Assembly (NCBI GenBank): GCA_949840855.1
Contig: CATKYP010000048.1
Coordinates: 1 to 6,580, forward strand
Origin: an uncultured Bacilli bacterium
GTDB lineage: Bacteria > Bacillota_I > Bacilli_A > RF39 > UBA660
Length of the DNA stretch: 6,580 nucleotides
Direction: 5' to 3'
Part shown: piece after piece, positions 1-5,691 of the stretch
How positions within the stretch are numbered: position 1 is the stretch's first letter
How the letters are laid out: each line of letters starts with the position of its first letter
Translations under genes and position numbers: made by a program
The notes under the pieces: model-generated
The model's input: only the letters and a program-made list of their open reading frames with translations
The model's database searches: none
What the model was told of the DNA's origin: nothing

Positions 1-318
1 GAGTATGCTAGGGAATATATTGATAGTAGAGAAAAATTTCTTTTAGCTTATAAAAATAATAGAGATTATATTATTTTTACAGATAAGAGAATGCTTCTTT
101 TTGATAGAGATACTTTGGGAGTATATTATAAGAAGATTCATATTTTTCCTTATACTTCAATTTCTTCTAGTGCTATTAATTTTAAACCAGGTAAAGTAGA
201 ATTATTATTTAGTCTAGATAGTGGGTATCAACTTCATATTAACTTTATTGATATGAATCATGATAAAAAAGAAAAGATAAAGTATGTTTATAGAATAATG
301 ATGAGTTTATGCTTGTGA
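1..318 (+). CDS. Bacterial PH-domain protein (bPH_1/YvbH type), 5' end missing
   Basis: The frame is open from base 1 to a TGA at 316-318, giving 105 visible residues. No start codon precedes the ATG at 91, and the conserved domain clearly begins upstream of it, so the true start lies outside the window. Visible residues 22-30 (DYIIFTDKR) and 48-54 (IFPYTSI) match the pattern of the small bacterial pleckstrin-homology family, in which 'D-[LI]-I-x-F-T-[ND]-K-R' and 'I-P-Y-x-S-I' mark strands of the barrel. The family is usually about 120-130 residues, so perhaps 15-25 residues are missing. These proteins are small and usually cytoplasmic, and their biochemical role is poorly known; no signal peptide or membrane segment is visible here. 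The gene runs in the same direction as the downstream cluster but is separated from it by a promoter, so a functional link is not supported. Confidence 0.8.
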   Translation, partial: EYAREYIDSREKFLLAYKNNRDYIIFTDKRMLLFDRDTLGVYYKKIHIFPYTSISSSAINFKPGKVELLFSLDSGYQLHINFIDMNHDKKEKIKYVYRIMMSLCL

Positions 319-346
319 TTATTTTTTTATCCTTGTTCTGTATAGG

Positions 347-382
347 TTTTGTCGACTTTTGTAATTTTTCTAGTTGACAAAA
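347..382 (+). repeat. Inverted repeat overlapping the -35 box (weak terminator or operator)
   Basis: TTTTGTCGAC (347-356) pairs with GTTGACAAAA (373-382) across a 16-nt loop: ten pairs as RNA, one of them G-U. The right arm contains the -35 hexamer of the promoter at 374-403. An AU-rich run ending in five Ts (384-390) follows the right arm. The repeat could therefore be a weak terminator for the PH-domain gene, a protein-binding operator over the promoter, or both. The pairing is directly visible; the function is inference. Confidence 0.4.
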
Positions 383-403
383 ATATTTTTAGAAGCTTAT
401 AAT
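374..403 (+). promoter_or_regulatory. Sigma-A-type promoter for the sipW/fibre cluster
   Basis: TTGACA at 374-379 and TATAAT at 398-403 both match the vegetative consensus exactly, with an 18-nt spacer. Transcription would start near 410, leaving a 5' leader of about 35 nt before the first signal peptidase gene. Both hexamers being exact in the only sizeable spacer upstream of the cluster makes this a convincing call even in AT-rich DNA. No comparably good promoter was seen in the later spacers, which fits one main transcript. Confidence 0.75.
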
Positions 404-445
404 TTTTTACAGAAGAGCGATTAAAAATTAGGAGGCTGATGGATA

Positions 446-1084
446 ATGAAAAAAGATAAAGTATGGTATAAAAAAGCAAGTAATTGGTTATATATTTTGG
501 CTTGCGTTATATTAGTTCCAATACTTATAGCTAATATTTATATTATGTTTCAGTCAAAGGCTGATAAAGATAAGGTTCCTAATGTATTTGGTTATAAACC
601 ATTTATCGTTCTTTCAGGTTCAATGGAAGTTGAAATACATAAAGGTGATTTGGTAATAACTAAAATGGTTAATCCTAAAACCTTAAAAAAGAAAGATATT
701 ATAGCTTTTAGAGATACTGAAGGTACTGTTACTACTCATAGAATTATTGACATAGTAAGTGAAGATGGAAAGAAATACTTTATTACTAAAGGTGATAATA
801 ATTCTGCACAAGACCAAAAGTTAGTTGAATTTAAGGATGTTGAAGGTTTATATGTTGGTAGAATACCAGGTGTTGGTTCAATTATGAATAGTTTATCAGA
901 ACCTACTACTATTGTTATATTGTTACTAGGAATCACTGTAATATTTGTATTAGGATTTATGATTTCAACAAAAAAACAACAAGAACTAGAATATTTGGAA
1001 TTTAAGAGACAAAAAGAAGAGGAAGCAAAGAAAAAATTAAAAAAAGAAAATTCCAAAAAAAAGGAGTCTAATGAAGACTCATAG
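446..1084 (+). CDS. sipW: SipW-type signal peptidase I (S26B family), first copy
   Basis: A membrane endopeptidase of 212 residues that removes signal peptides from exported proteins. One membrane segment lies at about 12-34 and a second at about 155-174, with the catalytic domain between them outside the cell. Residues expected for the archaeal/ER-like S26B group are present: Ser59 in SGSM (57-60), His98 in THRI, replacing the Lys of ordinary bacterial type I peptidases, and Asp117 in KGDNN with Asp123 six residues later, the same spacing as the two Asp of Bacillus subtilis SipW. The usual SGSMEP box reads SGSMEV. A Lys/Glu-rich cytosolic tail (about 176-212) follows the second segment. The ATG has AGGAGG at 430-435, ten bases upstream. 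As first gene after the promoter, directly before a TasA-like gene, it is probably the processing enzyme for that protein. Symbol given by family resemblance. Confidence 0.9.
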   Translation: MKKDKVWYKKASNWLYILACVILVPILIANIYIMFQSKADKDKVPNVFGYKPFIVLSGSMEVEIHKGDLVITKMVNPKTLKKKDIIAFRDTEGTVTTHRIIDIVSEDGKKYFITKGDNNSAQDQKLVEFKDVEGLYVGRIPGVGSIMNSLSEPTTIVILLLGITVIFVLGFMISTKKQQELEYLEFKRQKEEEAKKKLKKENSKKKESNEDS

Positions 1085-1093
1085 TAAATATTG

Positions 1094-1115
1094 GTAAACA
1101 CCTTTTTGGGTTTAC
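1094..1115 (+). repeat. Small hairpin after the first signal peptidase gene
   Basis: GTAAAC (1094-1099) and CC (1101-1102) pair with GG (1108-1109) and GTTTAC (1110-1115). A1100 is bulged and the loop is five Ts. No T-run follows, so it is unlikely to stop transcription strongly. It lies ten bases beyond the stop codon and could act as a processing or stabilising element between the peptidase and the fibre-subunit gene. That role is inference. Confidence 0.4.
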
Positions 1116-1123
1116 ATATAGAT

Positions 1124-1143
1124 AAAGAAGTAATTCTTCTTTT
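1124..1143 (+). repeat. Hairpin with T-run just before the fibre-subunit RBS
   Basis: AAAGAAG (1124-1130) pairs with CTTCTTT (1136-1142) around the loop TAATT, and the right arm ends in four Ts. It is AU-rich and weak. It ends 12 bases before the Shine-Dalgarno site of the next gene, so it could be a weak attenuator or a 5' stabiliser of the subunit mRNA. Only the complementarity is seen directly. Confidence 0.35.
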
Positions 1144-1154
1144 ACAACATTGAA

Positions 1155-1163
1155 GGGAGGTGA
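1155..1163 (+). promoter_or_regulatory. Strong ribosome binding site that fixes the start at 1168
   Basis: GGGAGGTGA contains GGAGGTGA, an eight-base match to the anti-Shine-Dalgarno end of 16S rRNA, and GGAGG sits seven bases before the ATG at 1168. It rules out the in-frame TTG at 1150, which lies upstream of this site and would translate the site itself as Gly-Gly-Glu. It is the best RBS in the window. Confidence 0.85.
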
Positions 1164-1167
1164 GACA

Positions 1168-1872
1168 ATGAAGAAGAGAAAAATAGTTCTTGCTGCATTA
1201 ATTGCTGCTGTTTTAGTTAGTAGTTTTTCAGTAAGTGGAACTTATGCTAGATATGTATCAACTACTACAGGTGCTGATACTGCTAGAGTTGCTAAATGGG
1301 GATTTGATAAAGCAAATACAATTAGTATTGATTTATTTAAGAATTCTTATTTATCAAGTACTGGTAAAAACAATGCTGTAGTATCTGATAGTACTATTAG
1401 TGCTGCTAATAATAATATAGAAAAGGTAGTAGCTCCTGGAACTTCAGGTGTTGCTAAAATAGGATTACCTAAGTTTGCACCTGAAACTAATTATACTATA
1501 GCTTTTGCTGATAATAATTCTAAGGATATTACTAATGGTAAAATAGTATATTATGTTAAGGCTGTTGATTATGCTGATGGTACTAAATTTGAAGATGTTG
1601 GTTTTACTGAGGCAGATAAGTGCAATAGCATTAATGATGTAGCTGTAAAACTAAATAATATTTTATCTACAAAAGTATTTGCAGCAAATACAACTGATAA
1701 TAGTAGTTATGTTGTAGGTTGGAAATGGGAATTAGGTGATTCAACTGATGTTGATGATGCAACTAATATTACTGATACTAAGTTAGGTAATGGACAATCT
1801 ACTGGTGAACAAGGTAAAGTTGAATTAAAACTTAAGGTTACTTATGCTCAATCTGCAGATGATGCTAAATAA
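1168..1872 (+). CDS. TasA-like secreted fibre subunit with SipW-type signal peptide
   Basis: The protein has 234 residues from the ATG set by the strong RBS. A basic start and hydrophobic core (about 6-24) lead into GTYA(27)-RYVS, the layout of SipW-dependent signal peptides; TasA of Bacillus subtilis has GTWA at the same residue number and is cut after that Ala. The pattern ADTARVAKW (36-44) follows. The mature part is rich in Asp, Asn, Thr and Ala and looks like an all-beta extracellular domain, with LFKN (56-59), VVAPGTSG (87-94), WKW (185-187), DTKLGN (203-208) and a last strand ending in VTYAQ. It has one Cys (152). Sitting directly behind a SipW-type peptidase, with the best RBS in the window and hairpins on both sides, it is probably the abundant structural subunit of an extracellular fibre. 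Assembly is inferred; full-length identity to TasA is not claimed. Confidence 0.75.
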   Translation: MKKRKIVLAALIAAVLVSSFSVSGTYARYVSTTTGADTARVAKWGFDKANTISIDLFKNSYLSSTGKNNAVVSDSTISAANNNIEKVVAPGTSGVAKIGLPKFAPETNYTIAFADNNSKDITNGKIVYYVKAVDYADGTKFEDVGFTEADKCNSINDVAVKLNNILSTKVFAANTTDNSSYVVGWKWELGDSTDVDDATNITDTKLGNGQSTGEQGKVELKLKVTYAQSADDAK

Positions 1873-1880
1873 GATATTAT

Positions 1881-1912
1881 TTATTTAGGAAGTTAATTTA
1901 ACTTCCAAATAA
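1881..1912 (+). repeat. Hairpin A after the fibre-subunit gene
   Basis: GGAAGTT (1888-1894) pairs with AACTTCC (1900-1906) around the five-base loop AATTT. The stem extends through TTATTT (1881-1886) with AAATAA (1907-1912) if A1887 is bulged. It begins nine bases after the stop codon. It may protect the 3' end of the subunit message. Its outer right arm is also the left arm of the next hairpin, so the two cannot both form completely. Confidence 0.6.
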
Positions 1913-1939
1913 GCCTATGATTAATACATAGGTTTATTT
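1907..1939 (+). terminator. Hairpin B, possible partial terminator or attenuator
   Basis: AAATAAGCCTATG (1907-1919) pairs with CATAGGTTTATTT (1927-1939) over a seven-base loop: 13 pairs as RNA, one of them G-U. The right arm is U-rich (TTTATTT) but is followed by GAAAATTAAA rather than a T-run, so full termination is doubtful. It lies 29 bases before the next start codon. Partial read-through would lower expression of the downstream surface protein relative to the main subunit. Presence of the stem is clear; terminator activity is inference. Confidence 0.5.
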
Positions 1940-1968
1940 GAAAATTAAATTGCAAGAAAGGAGAAAGT

Positions 1969-4365
1969 ATGAGAGATAATAAAAAGTACGAAGAAAGAAA
2001 GAAAGAGCAAGAGAGTGACAGAAGAAAACGTATAATTATTTATATTATAATAATTATTATCATTATACTTTCACTTCTTACTAGTTGTAGCTGTACTTCT
2101 AAGTTTTTTGGTAAAATTGGAGATATGTTTGGTAATGAAGGGGATTATATAATTGATGAGGATGATGGTGATTTAGAAATCATTCGTAACAAATATTTAA
2201 AATTTGATAAAGATAGTTTGGAGATCTCTTTAGGAGATAATAAGTCTAAAATTAGTTTTAGTTATAAAAATATAAAGCCAGATGAATTTACTTGTAAAAC
2301 TAGTGATGCCAAGATTGCAACTTGTTATGTATCTGGCAATCACGTAGTAATAATTCCTAAGAAAAAGGGAAAAGTGAAAGTTATTTTGCAAACTAAATCT
2401 AATAATAAAATATATGAAGCAACAGCAAAGGTTGTGATTACTGATAATAATAGATATATTAAGTTATCTAGTACTAGTGGTACTATTAATCTGGCTAAGG
2501 AAAAGGAAAAAATTGTTTGTTATACACTAGTTGGTTTAAGTGGAAAAGTAAGTGCTGTTTCAAGTGATGATAGCATAGCTAAAGTTATTGTAGAAGATGG
2601 TTATTTAAAGGTAATTGGGTATAAGAAAGGTAAAGTTACAATAACAGTTTCCATTATTTATAATGGAAAAACTTATACAACATTATACACATTAGATGTA
2701 ATTGATACAGGAAAAACTAATAATAATAATAAGGATGATAATAAAAATAATGGAAGTAGTGGAGGAAATAGTAGTAATAATAGTGGGGAAACTGGATCTA
2801 CTGGAGGTGTAGATTCTAAAGATAGTGATAATTTACTTAAAAGTATTAAAGTAAGTTCTGATTCTACTATATTTGACTTATCACCAAAATTTAGTTCTAA
2901 TGAATTTAAATATACTGTTAGAGTTGGAAGTGATATAGATTATGTAAATGTAGAAGCTTTAGCTAGAAGTAATAAGGCAACTATTAAGTATAATGGTGAG
3001 AGTGTTTCTTCTCTTGAAGATTTAGAATTAGAGTATGGTAAAAATACTGTTGTTATTACAGTTACAGCTGAAGATGGTTCTACAAAAGATTATGTCGTAT
3101 ACATAATTAAAGAAAGAGATGCAAGTGATTATTATTTATCAGTTGTTGGAAATAAGGATATAGAAATGCGTATCTCATCAGTAGATAAGAAGAATGGACC
3201 TTTAACTGGCGTACGAGAGTTTATTTTAAATACAAACTTATTTTCAGAAGATATTGAGGTTACTAATTTATCTAATAAAGAAGTGAAGATTTGTTCTAAA
3301 GTAGAAAATAATTGTGTTACTGTTAGTAGTGATAGTTCTTTAATTGATACGTTAATGTATGTTGGTAATAAAGAAGAGAATATACCTAATTATTTACCTT
3401 TTGAAATAACTGCAAGTGAGTCTGGAAAAGCAAAAATTCATATATCTGGTTCTTTTGGAAAAGAGAAAATAGAATTTGATATAAATGTCGATATAGTTAG
3501 AGAATATTATGTTGTACTTAATGCTCAAGATGGAGAGTTCTCTGACTCTTCTAAAGAACAGAGTCCTAAAATAGCAAAAGATGAAGTATTATATTTAAAA
3601 GATTATGATGAGCCTATAAAACTAGTTAATAATGATAAGTGTAGGTATTATAAATTTGTTGGATATAGTAAGACTCCAAATGGTAAGGTTGAGTTTACTA
3701 CTACAGATGAGAGTAATAATAAAATTAGCAATATTGATAGTGATATGATATTATATGCAATATATGATGAAACTAAAACTTATCCTTTAGAAGATGAGAA
3801 GACAATTTGGTTAGTTGCAGATGGTACAGATTCGGGAGAGGTTCCATTATTTCATAATAAGAAATATTTTGAAAAATATGGTGAAGATAAAGTTATTTAT
3901 CCAGGAGCTTATGGCTATTATGTTATGAAGTTTAAAAATACTACAACTGATACAATAACTCTTAAAGAATTGAATTTACAGGAAGAGACAATTTGTGTTA
4001 CAGGTGGTTGCTTAAATATGGGCTACATTATAATGCATAGACCACAAGATAGTAGTAATGCTTCATATTATTATGGCGGAGAAAATAACTATAAAATATT
4101 AAATGAAGATGTTAATCCTAATGATATTAATTATAAAGGAAAAACTATCTCTCTCGGAAATGGTATAAAAGTTGAAAGCGGTAAAGAAGTAGCTATTTCT
4201 CTATTCTGGAAATGGGATGATAAAAATGATTCAGTTGATACATTAATTGGAAATCAAGCTGCGGATAGTAAATTTGATTCTAATATAAATGATGATTATA
4301 GCTTATATGTTAGTTTGAAGTATATTTCTGATAATAAGTGTCATACATCGAGTAGTAGTGATTAA
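1969..4365 (+). CDS. Large multidomain surface (lipo)protein with a fibre-subunit-like C-terminal domain
   Basis: The product has 798 residues. A basic, charged 21-residue start precedes an Ile-rich membrane segment (22-37) ending in LTSC(40), which fits a lipobox, so it is either a lipoprotein or an N-terminally anchored protein facing outwards. Visible modules: two Ig-like (BIG2-type) domains at about 78-157 and 163-246, the second ending in GKVTITV...YTTLYTLDV; an Asn/Gly/Ser-rich linker at 248-286; a cadherin-like beta-sandwich domain at 289-382, with the typical LKSIKVSS start and AEDGSTKDYVVYI end; an uncertain beta-rich region at 386-510; an InlB B-repeat-like unit at 513-600 (FVGYSKTPNG, ILYAIYDE); and a last domain at 603-787 carrying LFHN, VIYPGAYG, WKW and DTLIGN, motifs shared with the subunit encoded at 1168. 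GGAG at 1960-1963 precedes the ATG. Probable anchor, base or minor component of the fibre; no enzyme motif was seen. Confidence 0.75.
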   Translation: MRDNKKYEERKKEQESDRRKRIIIYIIIIIIIILSLLTSCSCTSKFFGKIGDMFGNEGDYIIDEDDGDLEIIRNKYLKFDKDSLEISLGDNKSKISFSYKNIKPDEFTCKTSDAKIATCYVSGNHVVIIPKKKGKVKVILQTKSNNKIYEATAKVVITDNNRYIKLSSTSGTINLAKEKEKIVCYTLVGLSGKVSAVSSDDSIAKVIVEDGYLKVIGYKKGKVTITVSIIYNGKTYTTLYTLDVIDTGKTNNNNKDDNKNNGSSGGNSSNNSGETGSTGGVDSKDSDNLLKSIKVSSDSTIFDLSPKFSSNEFKYTVRVGSDIDYVNVEALARSNKATIKYNGESVSSLEDLELEYGKNTVVITVTAEDGSTKDYVVYIIKERDASDYYLSVVGNKDIEMRISSVDKKNGPLTGVREFILNTNLFSEDIEVTNLSNKEVKICSKVENNCVTVSSDSSLIDTLMYVGNKEENIPNYLPFEITASESGKAKIHISGSFGKEKIEFDINVDIVREYYVVLNAQDGEFSDSSKEQSPKIAKDEVLYLKDYDEPIKLVNNDKCRYYKFVGYSKTPNGKVEFTTTDESNNKISNIDSDMILYAIYDETKTYPLEDEKTIWLVADGTDSGEVPLFHNKKYFEKYGEDKVIYPGAYGYYVMKFKNTTTDTITLKELNLQEETICVTGGCLNMGYIIMHRPQDSSNASYYYGGENNYKILNEDVNPNDINYKGKTISLGNGIKVESGKEVAISLFWKWDDKNDSVDTLIGNQAADSKFDSNINDDYSLYVSLKYISDNKCHTSSSSD

Positions 4366-4367
4366 AA

Positions 4368-5030
4368 ATGAAAAAGTTAAAAAAATGGTTTATTAGAATT
4401 ATAAAAATACTTCTTATTTTACTATTTGTGTATAATCTTTATAATTTTATATGTTTTAGAGTTTTAAAATATAAAGTAGTTCCAATTAATGGGTATGCTT
4501 TATTAGAAGTAGTATCTGGTTCTATGGAACCAACAATAAATATTGGAGATTTAATTGTTATAAATATTAAAGAGAAAAAATATAAAAAAAATGATATTAT
4601 TACATTTTGTGATAAAGAAGGAAACTTTGTAACACATAGAATTATTTCTATTAGTGATAAGAATATAACAACTAAGGGTGATAATAACGAAGTTGAAGAT
4701 GGAGTTATTTCTACTAAGAATATTGTTGGTAAGTATGTGTTTAAGATAAGTAGAGGAGGTATATTATTATCTTCTTTACGTAATCCACTAGTTATGATAA
4801 TAATTTTTGTAATTGGTGGAACCATTTGTTTTATGATGAGTACTTCTATAACCTTTTCTACAGTGGGAAAAGATAGTGATTATCAAACATACTTAAAAAA
4901 TGGCCATTTATTAGCTAGCAATGATGTGAAATATGAAGAAGATAAGTTAAAAGATATTAAAATAAGAAAGAAAAAATCTAATAAAAAGAAAAGGAAAAAG
5001 AGGGCAAAGAGAAAAAAACAAAGTAGGTGA
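4368..5030 (+). CDS. sipW: SipW-type signal peptidase I (S26B family), second copy
   Basis: A 220-residue paralogue of the peptidase at 446-1084. It has a first membrane segment at about 8-30, an extracellular catalytic domain with Ser52 in the canonical SGSMEP box (50-55), His90 in THRI, Asp105 in KGDNN and Asp111 six residues on, and a second membrane segment at about 138-157. The two copies agree best around KK(K/N)DII-F-D-EG and THRII but differ clearly elsewhere, so this is not a recent duplication. The tail is unusual: 17 of the last 23 residues are Lys or Arg. The ATG lies two bases after the preceding stop with no clear Shine-Dalgarno site, suggesting translational coupling to the large surface protein. 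It probably processes one or more of the secreted proteins encoded nearby, perhaps those just downstream. Confidence 0.88.
   Translation: MKKLKKWFIRIIKILLILLFVYNLYNFICFRVLKYKVVPINGYALLEVVSGSMEPTINIGDLIVINIKEKKYKKNDIITFCDKEGNFVTHRIISISDKNITTKGDNNEVEDGVISTKNIVGKYVFKISRGGILLSSLRNPLVMIIIFVIGGTICFMMSTSITFSTVGKDSDYQTYLKNGHLLASNDVKYEEDKLKDIKIRKKKSNKKKRKKRAKRKKQSR
5025..5030 (+). promoter_or_regulatory. RBS that includes the upstream stop codon
   Basis: AGGTGA lies six bases before the ATG at 5037, and its last three bases are the TGA stop of the second signal peptidase. The arrangement supports the start at 5037, translational coupling of the two genes, and TGA acting as a stop in this organism. 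Confidence 0.65.
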
Positions 5031-5036
5031 TTTTAA

Positions 5037-5690
5037 ATGACGAGTTTGTTACAGAGTAAAGTATTTAAAAGGAATTTGATAAGATGGATAGGAATGTATG
5101 CTTGTATTATGATGTTTACGGTTACTATAGTTACCTATTCAAGATATGTTTCTAGGATATCAAGTAATGATAATGCACGTGTTGCAAGTTTTAATATAAA
5201 AGTACTTTATGATGATTCTTATAACTGCGTAGCTGAAATAGTTGATGGAAAATATAAAGTTTGTGAAGTTAATGAAGTTAGGCCCACTAGTGCTATTTCA
5301 TATAATTTTACTGTTGATGCTACAAAACTTGAGGTTAGAACTCGTCTTTTCTTAGTTATTACAGTAGATCCTAGTACTATTAATCCTTTTAGTCCAGATT
5401 TTAAGTTTTATAGCCTTGAGAGATGGGATCCTGAATTAGGTTATTATGTTGAAGTTGATACTTCTGAATTTACTGTTGAAAATAATAAAATTAAGCTAGA
5501 TTATATAATTGAACCTAGTAGTGCAATGAAAGCGAAGTATAGGGTAACTGTTAAATATAATGCTGATAAATTAGAAGATGATGGTGATGGAATTAAATAT
5601 TATAGTGGTGAAGAAATAAAAGTAAATGATTTAGTAGCAGTTAGTTATATAGCAACACAGGAACCAAATAGTGGAAATGGAAGTGTATAA
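5037..5690 (+). CDS. Secreted subunit with SipW-type signal peptide, second copy
   Basis: The protein has 217 residues. After a basic start and a hydrophobic stretch (about 17-33) comes TYS(35)-RYVS and, at the same distance as in the product of 1168-1872, NARVA (46-50); in both proteins the Thr of TY(A/S) is 15 residues before the Arg of ARVA. Cleavage after Ser35 is expected by analogy. The mature part looks beta-rich, with RPTSAISYNFTV (82-93), where TasA-like proteins often have a Pro-Gly turn before a strand, and ends in a strand reading VAVSYIATQ, resembling the ATQ-containing last strand of TasA. Cys64 and Cys76 are close enough to form a disulfide. It follows the second peptidase and overlaps its stop through the RBS, so that enzyme is the natural processing partner. 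Probably a minor or adaptor subunit; exact function unknown. Confidence 0.7.
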   Translation: MTSLLQSKVFKRNLIRWIGMYACIMMFTVTIVTYSRYVSRISSNDNARVASFNIKVLYDDSYNCVAEIVDGKYKVCEVNEVRPTSAISYNFTVDATKLEVRTRLFLVITVDPSTINPFSPDFKFYSLERWDPELGYYVEVDTSEFTVENNKIKLDYIIEPSSAMKAKYRVTVKYNADKLEDDGDGIKYYSGEEIKVNDLVAVSYIATQEPNSGNGSV

Positions 5691-5691
5691 T

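Noticed and set aside
91..318. PH-domain gene starting at the ATG at 91
   Set aside because: The DYIIFTDKR motif of the domain lies before this ATG in the same open frame, which runs to base 1, so the gene is cut by the window edge rather than starting here.
335..341. GTTCTGT resembling a SinR box (GTTCTYT) upstream of the promoter
   Set aside because: One mismatch in a short motif, a single copy, and no evidence that this organism has SinR; chance is the likelier explanation.
747..775. Internal TTGACA as a promoter within the first signal peptidase gene
   Set aside because: It falls on the codons following the conserved THRI motif and has no acceptable -10 box at 16-18 bases.
736..1101. 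Minus-strand open frame of 121 codons
   Set aside because: It lies opposite the first signal peptidase gene, whose catalytic motifs are intact. The translation is a low-complexity Ser/Phe/Asn-rich shadow of Lys/Glu-rich codons, with no RBS.
1091..1122. Separate promoter for the fibre-subunit gene (TTGGTA ... TATAGA)
   Set aside because: Poor matches to both hexamers and a 20-base spacer; the region is better described by its hairpins.
1150..1167. Upstream in-frame TTG start for the fibre-subunit gene
   Set aside because: It lies before the strong Shine-Dalgarno site, which it would translate; the ATG at 1168 is ideally spaced and gives a signal peptide that aligns with TasA residue for residue at the cleavage site.
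2710..2826. AAT-rich repeats as a tandem-repeat or phase-variable tract
   Set aside because: The stretch encodes a mixed Asn/Ser/Gly/Asp linker with irregular codons; no exact unit repeats long enough to suggest slippage-based switching.
4439..4825. Minus-strand open frame of 128 codons
   Set aside because: It is antisense to the second signal peptidase gene and has no recognisable motif or RBS; best explained as a shadow frame in AT-rich DNA.
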